Source of the DNA: Bryopsis sp. KO-2023
Taxonomy: Eukaryota; Chlorophyta; Ulvophyceae; Bryopsidales; Bryopsidaceae
DNA length: 64,000 nt
Direction of reading: 5' to 3'
Assembly: GCA_030272585.1 (NCBI GenBank)
Contig: BSYQ01000008.1
Coordinates: 1,550,001 to 1,614,000 of the forward strand
Below the pieces are notes generated by a model. The model did not search any database. It saw only the letters and a list, made by a program, of their open reading frames with translations, and had not been told where the DNA came from. Position numbers and translations under genes: made by a program. Numbering within the stretch: the stretch's first letter is position 1; every line of letters begins with the position of its first letter. Below, piece by piece: positions 54,227-64,000 of this stretch.

Positions 54227-54997
54227 TCAGAAGCAGTCCTTCACAGGGCGTCTCCTGCGTCTCTTCACAAGCTTCCTGTGCCTCTTTTCAGCATCCATTT
54301 TTGGAGCATCCATTTTGGGAGCATCCACCTCTTCACAGGCTTCCTGTTGCTCGTCAGCGTTCGTTTTGACAGCATCCGTCTCTTCGGGCTCACCAGCAAG
54401 CAAAGCCTTTGGAAAAAACCACAACGGATATTTGATTGGACATCTCAAATTTCCATATTGCGAAATATCAGAAGCAAGAACACACGTTGCTCATGTGGTG
54501 ATGGTTTCGCATGAGGAAATGCAAAAAGGGAAAAAACGAACTCAAGCTACCTGAATTACACTGCATTCAATTGTGTGGGAATAGGGCGGAAAATCTGACA
54601 GTATTTCCCCCCCCCCTTGAATTCAAAGATCGGAATCCTTCGGAAAAGTTTTCCCCAAACATGCAGCCATCAATATCATCCGCCCATGCAGCGTTTCAAC
54701 CAGAAATCCCACCTGTTTTCGAGCTTTCTTGGCTTCCTTCTTCTTTTGTTCCTTTGCCAGAATTTTTGCTCTTTCGAATGCCATTTCCTTCAAAAACTCC
54801 TCCCTGAACGGCCAAGCAGCTGGAACACCAGGGTCCTTGTTCTTGGGCCTTTTGCCGCCCTGCAGAGCCCTCTGCTTGGCTTCTTTTTTGGCCTTCTTTT
54901 TGTCTTTCGCCACCTTCTGTTTGGCTTTCCTGATGCGGGTATATTTCTCCCCCAGCGTCACTCGCTTGGGTCTCGACTTCGTACTTTTCTTAACCAT
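54227..54997 (-). CDS. Grn1-domain protein (nucleostemin/GNL3 N-terminal domain) without GTPase
   Basis: Minus-strand gene with exon 1 at 54997-54713 and exon 2 at 54406-54227; the intron 54712-54407 is GT-AG and both exons join in phase 0, giving 154 residues. Exon 1 is the whole Grn1 domain of nucleostemin-like nucleolar GTPases: a Lys/Arg-rich start (MVKKSTKSRPKRVTLGEKY), the diagnostic KNKDPGVPAAWPFREEFL and a basic helix. Exon 2 is acidic with a DAPKM repeat and a basic tail (KRRRRR). The circularly permuted GTPase domain that normally follows is absent. Grn1 domains mediate nucleolar localisation and 60S biogenesis in that family. The protein could be a stand-alone regulator, a truncated paralogue, or the second exon may be mis-assigned. 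Confidence 0.65.
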
Positions 54998-56269
54998 CTT
55001 GCTGCAAGTCCACCAGGCAAAACAGAACAAAGCACCGCTGCTTTTGGCGCATTCGAGTCACGTGCGCAGCCGCGCTGGCCAGATTTCGTAATTCTTCTCA
55101 GTTTCGTACAGGCAAATCTTGTCCAGGAAGGAAAATCCATTGCTTCCCAAACTTCTGCGCTGCACAGTTTGCAATCCTGGGTGATTGAAAAGACATCGAA
55201 ACTGAAAGGCCCATGAGTTTGGAGTTTGGAGAATGGTACTATCTAGAGTGCTATATGAAAATATTTCATTCATGGAAGGACTCCAAAACGATATTCTTGT
55301 GTGTCCGATTGGTGCTTTCAGATGGCCTGTCGATTCAGGAATCAGACATGGAAAGAGTGGTGGAAAGAGGCTGGCTGAAGTGAGCTGTGTTTCGTCTGTT
55401 TGACCACACTGCCTATCCCACGAGCATCTTGCAAGTTTTTTCTTGCATCAGAAAGCTGCAAGTGTGTTTGATAAAAGCCAGGGTTATCATAGGTTCAACA
55501 ATTACAATGAGAAGCCACTCAGCCCATCTTTCTGGCAGACTTTCGGCCTCTATTGCCAAGTACAAAATCCATAACTGCAAAGCTAAAAGTGATCGTCGAA
55601 ACCTTAACATTGCCCAAACAAAATTTGCCACACCAACTCACAGAGATGTCTCTCCGATTGTCACAGAGATGTAAATCCCATAAATTCTGGGAACACATAC
55701 CGCGAGCAGAATTCATTAGGAAATGCTATGAAAATGGTGTCAGGATTTTTCCAGCAGTGAAAAACACACCCCTGCATATCAAAACAAGAAACAAAAAGAC
55801 AAAAAAACAATCAGAAAAATAACGGTAAGAAGGAACTGCTGAGAATCAACCTCAAGACGAACACCCACATTGTGCCAGCACCTTTCGGACAGTGCGGACA
55901 ACTTTACGTTTTGTGCACTTTGGGGAAATAGCCCTGGTGTATGTCAGACATCATATTTATATGAATGGCATGCCTCCAAGACATCCCCTCGAAACCTGCT
56001 GGTCAGTGAATGTGTGATATGGATAATTGAGATCATGCGTTGAATTCAGCTTTCTTAAAAATCGTCCAGGAACACGAGAAACCGCCCTTTTCACTGACAA
56101 ATTCGCATGTTGCGACCCAACTGATCTGATTGTTTTGTTTGAGTATTTTGTGCAGCATTCCTTTTACCTCCTGTTGTCATTGTGAAAAGGGACCATGATA
56201 CAACCCTAAATTTCGCTTAAAAATCTATTCCAAAACTCCCATCCTGGGGTCTCCTGCATTTGGAGTCAT
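54998..56269. other. Intergenic stretch, no gene recognised
   Basis: About 1.27 kb of moderately AT-rich DNA. An open frame at 55553-55822 (+) of 89 codons ends in a lysine-rich tail but shows no domain; I leave it uncalled. Promoter elements for the minus-strand Grn1 gene should lie at the left edge. Confidence 0.4.
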
Positions 56270-56522
56270 CTGACCGCTTCAAAAAGGGGGTCATCCGCTG
56301 CACAAGTGCAGCGATAATAGGGGGTATCCGTCGACCATCTGGCTGCATTTCACATGTCGTACAAGTCGCTGCCCGCAAGCAAATTCCCGAAATTCTGCTC
56401 CGCGCGCGTTTTGCCGTCCAGATAGGCGGTGCGTCGTTTTCGTGGTGCGTCGTGTGGTCCTTACGCGAGCTGGGAAAGAGGTGTGTATTTGCTTCGTGTT
56501 TGTGGAGAAAGCCCAACGAGCG
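56270..56522 (+). repeat. Left terminal inverted repeat
   Basis: 253 bp, matched in inverse orientation at 61002-61254. The encoded frame in each arm is the same, so it is conserved, but it shows no protein family. Confidence 0.9.
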
Positions 56523-59500
56523 CGATGGGTCGCAGAAAGCGGCGCACTGGCGGGTTTTTCTCTATCGATGCAAAGACAGCAAGAGTCACGGCGACGAATA
56601 GGTTTCAGAGTCGCGAAGCAGAAGTTCGGGCAGATTGCACTTGGGTTGGCTCTACGATTGTGTGCAATCAAACGAAAACGTAAAGCTAAGATATTTGATT
56701 TCTTGTTTTTGTTTTTCTTAGCATGTTCTATCGCTGAAGTGGGAAAGTTAATTTTTATTGTATATCAAAAATATCTTTTTATTATCCTTCAGATTTCCTG
56801 GCCAAAACTTGGCCAATTGATTGGGTTGCCCTCAAACTACGAAAGATGTGGCACCAGAACAAAGGCAGTCTATAAAAAGTGGATTGAGCCGTGGATCTCT
56901 TCGAATGCTGTAAGGGAAGGGACCGGGGGAGAAGAGCCGGGGAAGTCAGGAGAGTCAGGGGGTCCGGGGGGGCTGAGGTATGGTACGATTCCCTGGTTGG
57001 GTGGCAGTGGGTCCTCCCGGGCAGTAGGACAAGTGAGTGACTCGAGGATAATCACAAGGGAACCCACTCATGTGATGTTGCAACAACCAATCGAGCTTTG
57101 GGGTACATCCTCTCAACATGTGGTTCTGGATGAGATTGTTTCAAGGTACGTAAGCTCATCAAAAATACTTACAAGGGAACCTACTTATAGGCAGGCAGTG
57201 GGGTTGGGTATGCATTAATTTTTTTTCCAGTGGGGTCGGGTGTGCATGAAAAGTTGTCTACCTTTTTTTTTGGAACCCAAACTAAAACGATTTTGTTGAG
57301 AGTTAACCTTACCTAATCTAGGTGGTCAGGTGATTGTTTTGAGGATATAGTTCGATTGGTAAGAGTACAGCTTTTGAGGAAAAACATAGAAAAAAAATCC
57401 AGCCCATAATTCAGCAAGATCAATGTTAAAATTCATGGGGCTGGGGGAAAGCCATTCGAAAAGGGATTCCATTGATCCCTTCTCCTCCTCACGTTCGACT
57501 GATTTCACTGGTTTGACTTCGATCTAGGCTTTCTTTTGGCCCCTTGAATCAAGGGATAATAAATTTGGTGCCAGGGTCAAGAAGAATTAGTACTGCCTTA
57601 CCTACAGAAAAATACAAGTAAATCACAAGGTATGAATGCAAAAGCGAAGTTCGTGCCTGTACAACCCAAGGGATTGAGTACCAGCTCGACAGAAGGTTGT
57701 ATATGCTGATTCAGTGTAAGACCCCTTTCTTTACTCTTGTTTTCAGAAACCCTTTTGGAATGGAAGCTTCTGGTAGTCTTGGTCAGGTGTGATGTTGACA
57801 TTGGAGTGGAATACTTTGGTTTTCGTAAGATAGATTTTTTGAAGGGGGGGGGGGGGTCTAATTAGGTTGCAGAATTGACGAGTTTCATTTCAAGAAGAAA
57901 AACCTTTTGCAAACCCCCCTCCCAAACAAAATTGTCTGGAAGTGGGTGGAGCCAATGGAAGGAAGGGGTTTTTTTGGTCTGGGTAGTTGGATATGCTGGA
58001 TCTTGTAAAGAATGAATGCTGAAATGAGGAGTAGCCTGAGGGAGGGCTGCAATTGGCAGAATGTACTGAAAGTAGTTTCAGAGTAGATTGCTTATACTAC
58101 CTGAGTTACTTGGCTTTTGTAAACTGCAGAATGAACAGGCCAGATTAACATACTGTAACCCTCTCAAACAAACCCTCCCACCGCTTTTTTTTTACCCCAC
58201 TCGATCCCTCATTATACACAGCTCCAGACCTCTTCAACCTCAAATATCTTGTCTCAAATTCCATATGTCCTTTCCAAAAAAAAATTGTCAGAATAGATTC
58301 TCAGTTATTCGACAATCACATGTCTCAACGGATGAATGCACAGCATGTTCCTCCCACTTGAAAGATCTTTCTTTCTTTCATCCTTTTTTAATCCAACAGC
58401 GGGGTTTCCCTTGTGTGCTAAAATGAAAATATATATTAATAGAAACATATTAATCGATTGCTCACCATCCTGGATAAAACCCACAATGCTGACTGGGTGA
58501 TGAACACCACAGGCTGTGGTCCACAGCCCCGTTCACTTGCTTTAATGATATGATAAGAAGGGGGGGAGGGCAGTAGAGAATTCAATTTCTCTCGCACCAA
58601 GTTTGAAAAGAGCCCCCCCCCCCCCACACACACAAACACAAACCTTTTTCTTCCGCCCCCGTCCTCAACCAATTGGTTTCCGAACTTGCAAGTTCGGAAA
58701 AACAACCCCAAAAAAATTCAAAGCAAAGCAAAGCAAGAAAGAAAAAAGGATCTCCTTGTCCTTCTTTGCGAAAGCTCGAAAAAAAAATACACAAGACACG
58801 TATACGTAGCAGATAGCAGCCGAGCAACCATACCACAATCATTCCGATTTCCTTTTGAATACCGGACCACGACGCCCGCACGTCTTCCCCGTGTTAGGTG
58901 CTGACGTTCCCGAAATTTTTCTTGTGCAATTCGTGGTTGCCGAACTATTGAACATAAGTATTCCATCTAAGTGTACAAGTCTATGGATGGTGAAGAACAG
59001 CGTTGCCCCCACCGCCTGGGCAGAGCCTGTTGCCTGCAGAAAGAACGATGACCCTGCCAACCAGTCCCATCAACCATGTTTCCAGCTTTGGAAGGATCCA
59101 TCTGATCAAAAGAGTTTGGTTTTGGGGCGACTGTTGTAACTTGCAAGTAATGAGGGTAGGGCATGTTATACAAAAACACAGCCACACTTGGACGTGGTGG
59201 TGAGCACGACCACCATGGCCTTTGGGCCCGGCTCGCTTCCCGCTCGGTTGGCTTGTACAAGGGACATGACATGTGATGGTGTACTCTGGGGCCCTTTTTT
59301 ATTCAATTGGTAGCACAACGGTGCTGCCGCCGCCGCCACAACCCAACGAGGGGATTGCGACTCAGGTGCCAATAGTTTTCAGCGAGTTTGCTCTGTCTGT
59401 TGCATGAGATCATAAGGGGGGGGGGGGGGTCTTTTCTTTTATCTGGAAGATTCACCAGCATCGCTAGACATGAGTCACTGTGTCTGGGTGGGTGACATTT

Positions 59501-60095
59501 TAGCCAACCAGCAGCACCAGACGAAGCAGCGAGTAGGAAGTGTCTTGAGGTCAGCAATGTCTTTTTTCACCAATACCTATCTTCTTGATACACTTTTTTC
59601 AGGAGCTGTGGGCAATGTCCCCAGCCATGATGGGTTCCCTCCTCTTTTAAGAATCTCATTGCTTGATTCAGTCAGGTGTGCAGTCAACCCCCCCACTCTT
59701 TCTTTTATAGCAATGTACGGAGAATTATTTAGCTTGCTTAAAATCCATTCAAATATAAACCAGAAGTCAAGTCGAGTCAAGGCTTTTTCATGCTCACGAA
59801 AAGAAAAACTTTACACTCAACAAAAGAAAAAACTTTACACTCAACAAAAGAAGTCCCTGTCCCTGTCCCCGTCCCCCTCCCTCGGCAGGTACTCCCGCCT
59901 CGACAACAGTTTTATTCCCTCGATTTCTTGAGGTAACAATTGCCTCAAACAATTTGATATCCAACCCAACCCTGAATATCATAACAACTGTCTCAAAAAA
60001 CACACACAAAAGGATTTTTTTTTTCACTTAAAAATCACCTTTAAACTCGTTTCTTTCAGGATTATCCATCGAAAAGCAAAAATATATTTCAGTTT

Positions 60096-60691
60096 TTATA
60101 GTTTAAACATGACGTTACCACAACATACCCACATGTTCAATGTCCTTAATGCATAAAGAAACACCTCTTGTGGACATTCCTCCGCCATATAGTCTAGAAG
60201 ACGATCAATTTCTGGTGGGGATAATGCATATGGACTCTTGTAAGGAACGTCGACCTCAAAATTGAATTCCTCCGGCCACATGTCCGTATCCTTGAATGAT
60301 GGGGCGTTGTGATATTTTTTCATGCAATCCACCCACTTCGATAATATATATTTTTTCCCCTTCCCCTGAAGTTTTACTTTTGTAAAAGATTTTACCTGTG
60401 AATTTCCAGCCCTGTGCTCTTCCCAGGCCCTCTGGGCTATTGTTCTGACTTCTTCTGTAACGTTACCTATTCTTGAGTCAAAGGCCACAAACGATTTGGG
60501 TCGTCAGGGCTGAACATGAAACCGCTGACCCCTGTTTCTGCCAAGGATAGGCGAAACCTTTTCTCCAGAATAGAATTGTTTTTTGCAAAGGTGGACTCTC
60601 GCTCTTGCTTGGAGCCAGAGCGCTGGGGATTTGTGAGACGAGCACTGTAAGACGCTTTCGGCATAGTTCTGACGATCCGAACGAACACCAC
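60096..60691 (-). pseudogene. Frameshifted unknown ORF inside the inverted-repeat element
   Basis: Two minus-strand frames abut: 60691-60467 (74 codons, ending FMFSPDDPNRLWPLTQE) and 60488-60096 (130 codons, starting AFDSRIGNVTEEVRTIAQRA). Moving one base in DDPNR lets the two read through as one protein of about 200 residues, so a single-base indel near 60488 probably broke it. The second part has mixed charge and a protein-like composition (WEEHRAGNSQVKSF, KWVDCMKKYHNAPSF, SPPEIDRLLDYMAEE). I do not recognise the family; a splice site instead of a frameshift is possible (GTAACG follows at the break). Confidence 0.45.
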
Positions 60692-61001
60692 CCAAGCCCA
60701 ACGACAAGACTAGCCTGAACCAAGAATAAAGCGTCTGAGTCCAGGTCCAACCAGTGGCGCACGATTTCTGCGACCCGTCACCACAGGTGCAGCCAGGGTC
60801 GCAACCTTGGGGGACCAAAAATAAATTCTACCAAAACGTCTATTGGAAAGTGCGTTTCTCTGGGAGAGAAATCCATTTTTTTTCTTGACTGCTATTTTCT
60901 GGGAGGCCAAGGCCCCCAGGCCCCCCCTGGCTACGCCTGTGCCCATCGCGCACTCGACCTATGAAATGAAAGGGAAGAGGTCGAACCCAAACTCTTTGCT
61001 T

Positions 61002-61254
61002 CGCTCGTTGGGCTTTCTCCACAAACACGAAGCAAATACACACCTCTTTCCCAGCTCGCGTAAGGACCACACGACGCACCACGAAAACGACGCACCGCCT
61101 ATCTGGACGGCAAAACGCGCGCGGAGCAGAATTTCGGGAATTTGCTTGCGGGCAGCGACTTGTACGACATGTGAAATGCAGCCAGATGGTCGACGGATAC
61201 CCCCCATTATCGCTGCACTTGTGCAGCGAATGACCCCCTTTTTGAACTGGTCAG
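61002..61254 (-). repeat. Right terminal inverted repeat
   Basis: Inverse copy of 56270-56522. Confidence 0.9.
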
Positions 61255-61768
61255 CTTACTGGCATTTTTCAGCAGCTCATCGATAAATGATGCAAATGAA
61301 ATAGATGCTACTCCAGCGGGACCACACCCACCCCACAGCGTCACAGCGCGGCTTATGATGCATCATCGTTTGGATCACGTGAACGAACTGTGTGGTGCAA
61401 CAACCGCAGGTACCCGCGGCGGGGGAGGGGGATTGCAAAATGTGCGGTGGTTTTGTACGTCCATTCTCGTCCCCCCGTGTTCATATTGCCATACACTATC
61501 CACTGAAGAACGACGCAAAGCGCTTCAACCACGCTCGCTCACCAGCCGCCCTACCTCGCTTGTCTTTACGAAACGGTTTTTCTCCCAAAACGCCACGTAA
61601 CAGGAAAAGGTGTCGTCCCGTATTTTTCACTTCTGAATTTTTGATCCTCACTGGAGGTGGGCATGCATTTTCCGATGCCTTTTTTTGTATCCAGGTCGGA
61701 ACTGGAAGATATCCGTTTATTTCGGGGAACCGCGCGGTTTTTTTTTGAAACGAACGTCTGATTGTCGT
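61255..61768. other. Upstream region of the YeeE/YedE gene
   Basis: About 510 bp between the inverted repeat and the start of the transporter. Unique-looking sequence with no gene; expected to hold its promoter and 5' UTR. Confidence 0.4.
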
Positions 61769-63810
61769 ATGGGCAGGATTGTTGTTGCTTCTTCCATGTT
61801 GGGTTTCACACCCGTACACAGCGCCGTCGGCGGATTACTGATCGGGGCCGCCGCTGTGGGCAGGCTCGCATTGACGGGGAAAATCTTGGGGGTGTCGGGG
61901 ATAGCAAGGTGCGCATGGATGGAAACCCATTCAAAATCCTCAGCCGACGCTTGCTATTACGTCATCATTGTTGCTGCAATGTGCTTTTTGGTGTCAACCC
62001 CATAACCCATTGACGTGGACCTTTTCCCTGTGGTGGTGCTAGCTTTTGAATAAGATATCCTCGAAAATTCCATACCTATTTTTGGATAGTGCACCCAGCA
62101 GGATTCGAACTGGAACTTCCCTCCAAGAAAAAAAGCCGCAGAAGTCCAAAAAAAATCAATAAAATCGAAAACTGATGACCTGCCCCGGCAAAGCAAAAAA
62201 CAAAGAAGCAACAATACCTTGAATAGATTTTAATTTCAGCTTTTTTGTGTTTGTTTGGAATTTAGGGGTGTTTTTCTGGGGGATTGGTCGCCATGGAGGC
62301 TGTCTTTTCTTTCAGGCATTGTTTCGGGCGGTTTTCTCGCTGCAAAACTCATCTCTGGTGTATTTGAGCCAATGATTATATCGGTAAACCGCTGTTGCAT
62401 TTCGCAAATATCTACAGAACCACATGATCAATAAGTTGGATTCTTTTTTTTCCCCTTTTTTTGTTGCGTCTTGAATGAAAACAGTCCAAACATGTAAATT
62501 TTCTGAAACTGAAAATTTATCAAGCACATTTTTTTCGACGGTGTGTGTGCTTATTTTTTTTTTGTTTATATCTTCCGCCTTTTTTGTTCCTTTTCTTTTG
62601 AAGTAAGTTTCAAACCACAGATTCGAACCTTATTAGTCATACCTGCGTTCGTTTATTTTTGTGTGGGTGTGGGTTTTTTTCCGGCCAGACCTCCAGGTCA
62701 GTCATAGGTGGCCTGCTTGTCGGCCTCGGATCGTCGATGGGCAATGGATGCACTTCTGGCCATGGAATTTGTGGAAATGCAAGATTGTCGATTCGAAGCA
62801 TGGTGTACACGTATGTATTTTCTTGACAACCCAAGAGAATCTTCAGGAATATATAAATAGCCGTATATGTGGAACTGTTGTTTTTTTCTTTCCTGCAAAA
62901 AAACTGACAGTATTCAAAAAAAAATCTTGCAGCATCGATGCCTCCAGATCCTTCAATCTTTGGTGTCCGAACCGGCATCTGTCAGATCCACCTGATCATG
63001 TAGCACATAAAAAGTCTGTTTTTTTAACCCCCCAAATGACCTATCCTCCTCCTTATGTCTTTTTCTGGCCCTAAAAAAACAAACAGTTGTACGAGTGCAG
63101 TGTAGCAAGATGACTTTCGTTGCTGATGTTTTTTCCACAGATTGACATTCATGGGATCAGCTTTCATTACGGCAGCGCTCGTGGGGACGCCTTCTGCTTT
63201 CGATTTGCCGACAACCCCACTCTCGTACGTCCCACCATCATCCGATCTCGTCAAAAACGCAATGCTGGCTTTCCCAGCAGCCCTCATCGCCATGACCATC
63301 CCTACATTCATGCCAAAACCAAAGCAATCGACCGAAGTCGACGGAAGCCCCCCCTCGAACACCTTTGCGATGAACCTCGCGGAGTACGTTACAGGATCCG
63401 TTTTCGGCTTTGGGTTGGGCATGTCAGGGATGACCCTGCCTTCCAAAATCGCATCATTCTTGTCGGTTTTTCACCCTGCGTTCGATCTGTCGTTGATTTT
63501 TGTCATGGGTGGGGCTTTGCTCGTCGCTCTACCGGGTTTTCAATACATCATGCGGAGCTCCAGGTTCGACAAGTCTGCATGTGGTGCGCGATTTCAAATA
63601 CCCACCAGGAAGGAACTGGATGCAAAGCTACTTATCGGAGGGGTGGTTTTTGGCATGGGGTGGGGAATCAGCGGGCTTTGCCCTGGACCTGCTCTGGCTA
63701 ATATTGCAAACGCATCCACCCCGCTTTTGGCATATCTCGGGGCGCTGGGGGCTGGTTTTGTGATGGACAAGAAAATTGCTTCCCCCCTGGTGTCGAGGCT
63801 CACCTCTTGA
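61769..63810 (+). CDS. YeeE/YedE family (thiosulfate-transporter-like) membrane protein, four exons
   Basis: Exons 61769-61908, 62266-62383, 62689-62810 and 63141-63810 (349 residues); introns GT-AG, phases matching. Exon 1 starts [18 protein letters not shown] and ends in [11 protein letters not shown]; exon 2 continues [20 protein letters not shown]. Exon 3 has the family signature [17 protein letters not shown]. Exon 4 has further membrane helices and the second cysteine motif [17 protein letters not shown], giving the internal two-fold pseudo-repeat typical of the family. About nine to ten hydrophobic segments are visible. Bacterial YeeE (TsuA) moves thiosulfate across the membrane using conserved cysteines; sulfur-compound transport is inferred here. 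The ATG at 61769 is chosen because the family N-terminus begins just after it; the frame is open upstream to a start at 61685. Confidence 0.9.
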
Positions 63811-64000
63811 ACAGATTTTTGAAAAAACAGAAAGGGAAAATGATGGGGGTGGGGGCAGGATTTTGATTTTAAAAAAAAAGAAAGAGGTGAAAGAGAAAGT
63901 GAAAATTTCATGCTGCAGGGAATATGAACTCAAATGGGCCATAGTAAGGGACCATTCCAGAAAAAAAACGATTAGAAACCTTTTTTTTTAAAGGGGGGGC
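63811..64000. other. 3' flank of the YeeE/YedE gene
   Basis: About 190 bp of A- and G-rich sequence with no gene seen; probably 3' UTR and terminator region. Confidence 0.4.

Larger units (their letters stand above)
56270..61254. mobile_element. ~5-kb candidate DNA transposon (or inverted duplication) with 253-bp terminal inverted repeats
   Basis: 56270-56522 and 61002-61254 are reverse complements over 253 bp with only a few mismatches. Outer ends read CTGACCNNTTCAAAAAGGGGGTCAT; each arm contains an internal palindrome GCTGCACAAGTGCAGC. The interior shows no intact transposase. It contains a broken minus-strand ORF at 60096-60691 and mostly low-complexity DNA with G12-14 and C13 runs. No target-site duplication could be seen, so this may be a decayed or non-autonomous element. 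Confidence 0.6.

Noticed and set aside
57350..57390. tRNA D-arm-like sequence TAGTTCGATTGGTAAGAG followed by a CTTTTGA loop
   Set aside because: No complementary anticodon stem, T-arm or acceptor partner could be found nearby, even allowing an intron.
59308..59390. Possible tRNA around TTCAATTGGTAGCAC
   Set aside because: D-arm-like only; the rest is a GCC repeat and lacks a T-loop consensus.
56270..61254. Target-site duplication for the inverted-repeat element
   Set aside because: Flanks on the two sides (GGAGTCAT and CTTACTGG) do not match in direct orientation for any plausible boundary.
62093..62120. Reverse-strand tRNA T-arm-like sequence around GGATTCGAAC
   Set aside because: The T-stem does not pair properly and there is no acceptor partner; it also lies within an intron of the YeeE/YedE gene.
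62925..63010. Possible extra exon after CTTGCAG in the last intron of the YeeE/YedE gene
   Set aside because: Joining exon 3 directly to 63141 keeps the frame and gives the expected family sequence; the extra segment would disrupt it.
1..64000. CRISPR arrays, bacterial operons, rRNA genes
   Set aside because: No regularly spaced short repeats with unique spacers, no Shine-Dalgarno-organised gene clusters and no rRNA core sequences were seen; introns and transposons are eukaryotic.

Overview
The window is nuclear DNA of a eukaryote, most likely a plastid-bearing alga or protist. Several genes are cut by GT-AG spliceosomal introns with T-rich acceptors. One of them is a nucleus-encoded ClpC-type Hsp100 with a UVR motif, a ClpP-docking loop and an arginine-rich leader. 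I cannot name the lineage.

The first 38 kb is almost entirely transposon and repeat. Positions 1-~965 are GGTCC/GACCTGTC-type repeats around a large perfect hairpin. They run into a 5'-truncated Ty3-type retroelement (about 965-11997), whose integrase is split by a younger, full-length chromodomain Ty3 element (5667-11727, identical-looking 236-bp LTRs, 5-bp target duplication). That younger element carries a Dam-like adenine-methyltransferase-like domain between Gag and protease. Positions 14.2-23.8 kb are a mosaic of near-identical 0.75-1.7 kb modules joined at one ~60-bp motif and filled with palindromic minisatellites. A Helitron whose protein starts with an OTU protease domain (24693-37886) is split by a second chromodomain Ty3 element (25897-33664, 521-bp LTRs, 5-bp target duplication). 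In both nested insertions, removing the insert and one target copy restores the host reading frame, so they are recent. The outer retroelement and the second chromovirus each have a complete-looking -1 frameshift signal exactly at the gag stop codon.

From 38 kb on the DNA is AT-rich, low-complexity and gene-bearing. It holds a signal-peptide single-pass membrane protein (40209-42495), a 12-exon ClpC (45891-52222), a minus-strand two-exon gene with only the Grn1 domain of nucleostemin-like GTPases (54227-54997), a ~5 kb segment bounded by 253-bp inverted repeats (56270-61254), and a four-exon YeeE/YedE family (thiosulfate-transporter-like) membrane protein (61769-63810).

Exon boundaries were derived by hand from frame continuity, GT-AG sites and family resemblance; no alignment or transcript data were available. 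Claims of identity between repeat copies are by eye.
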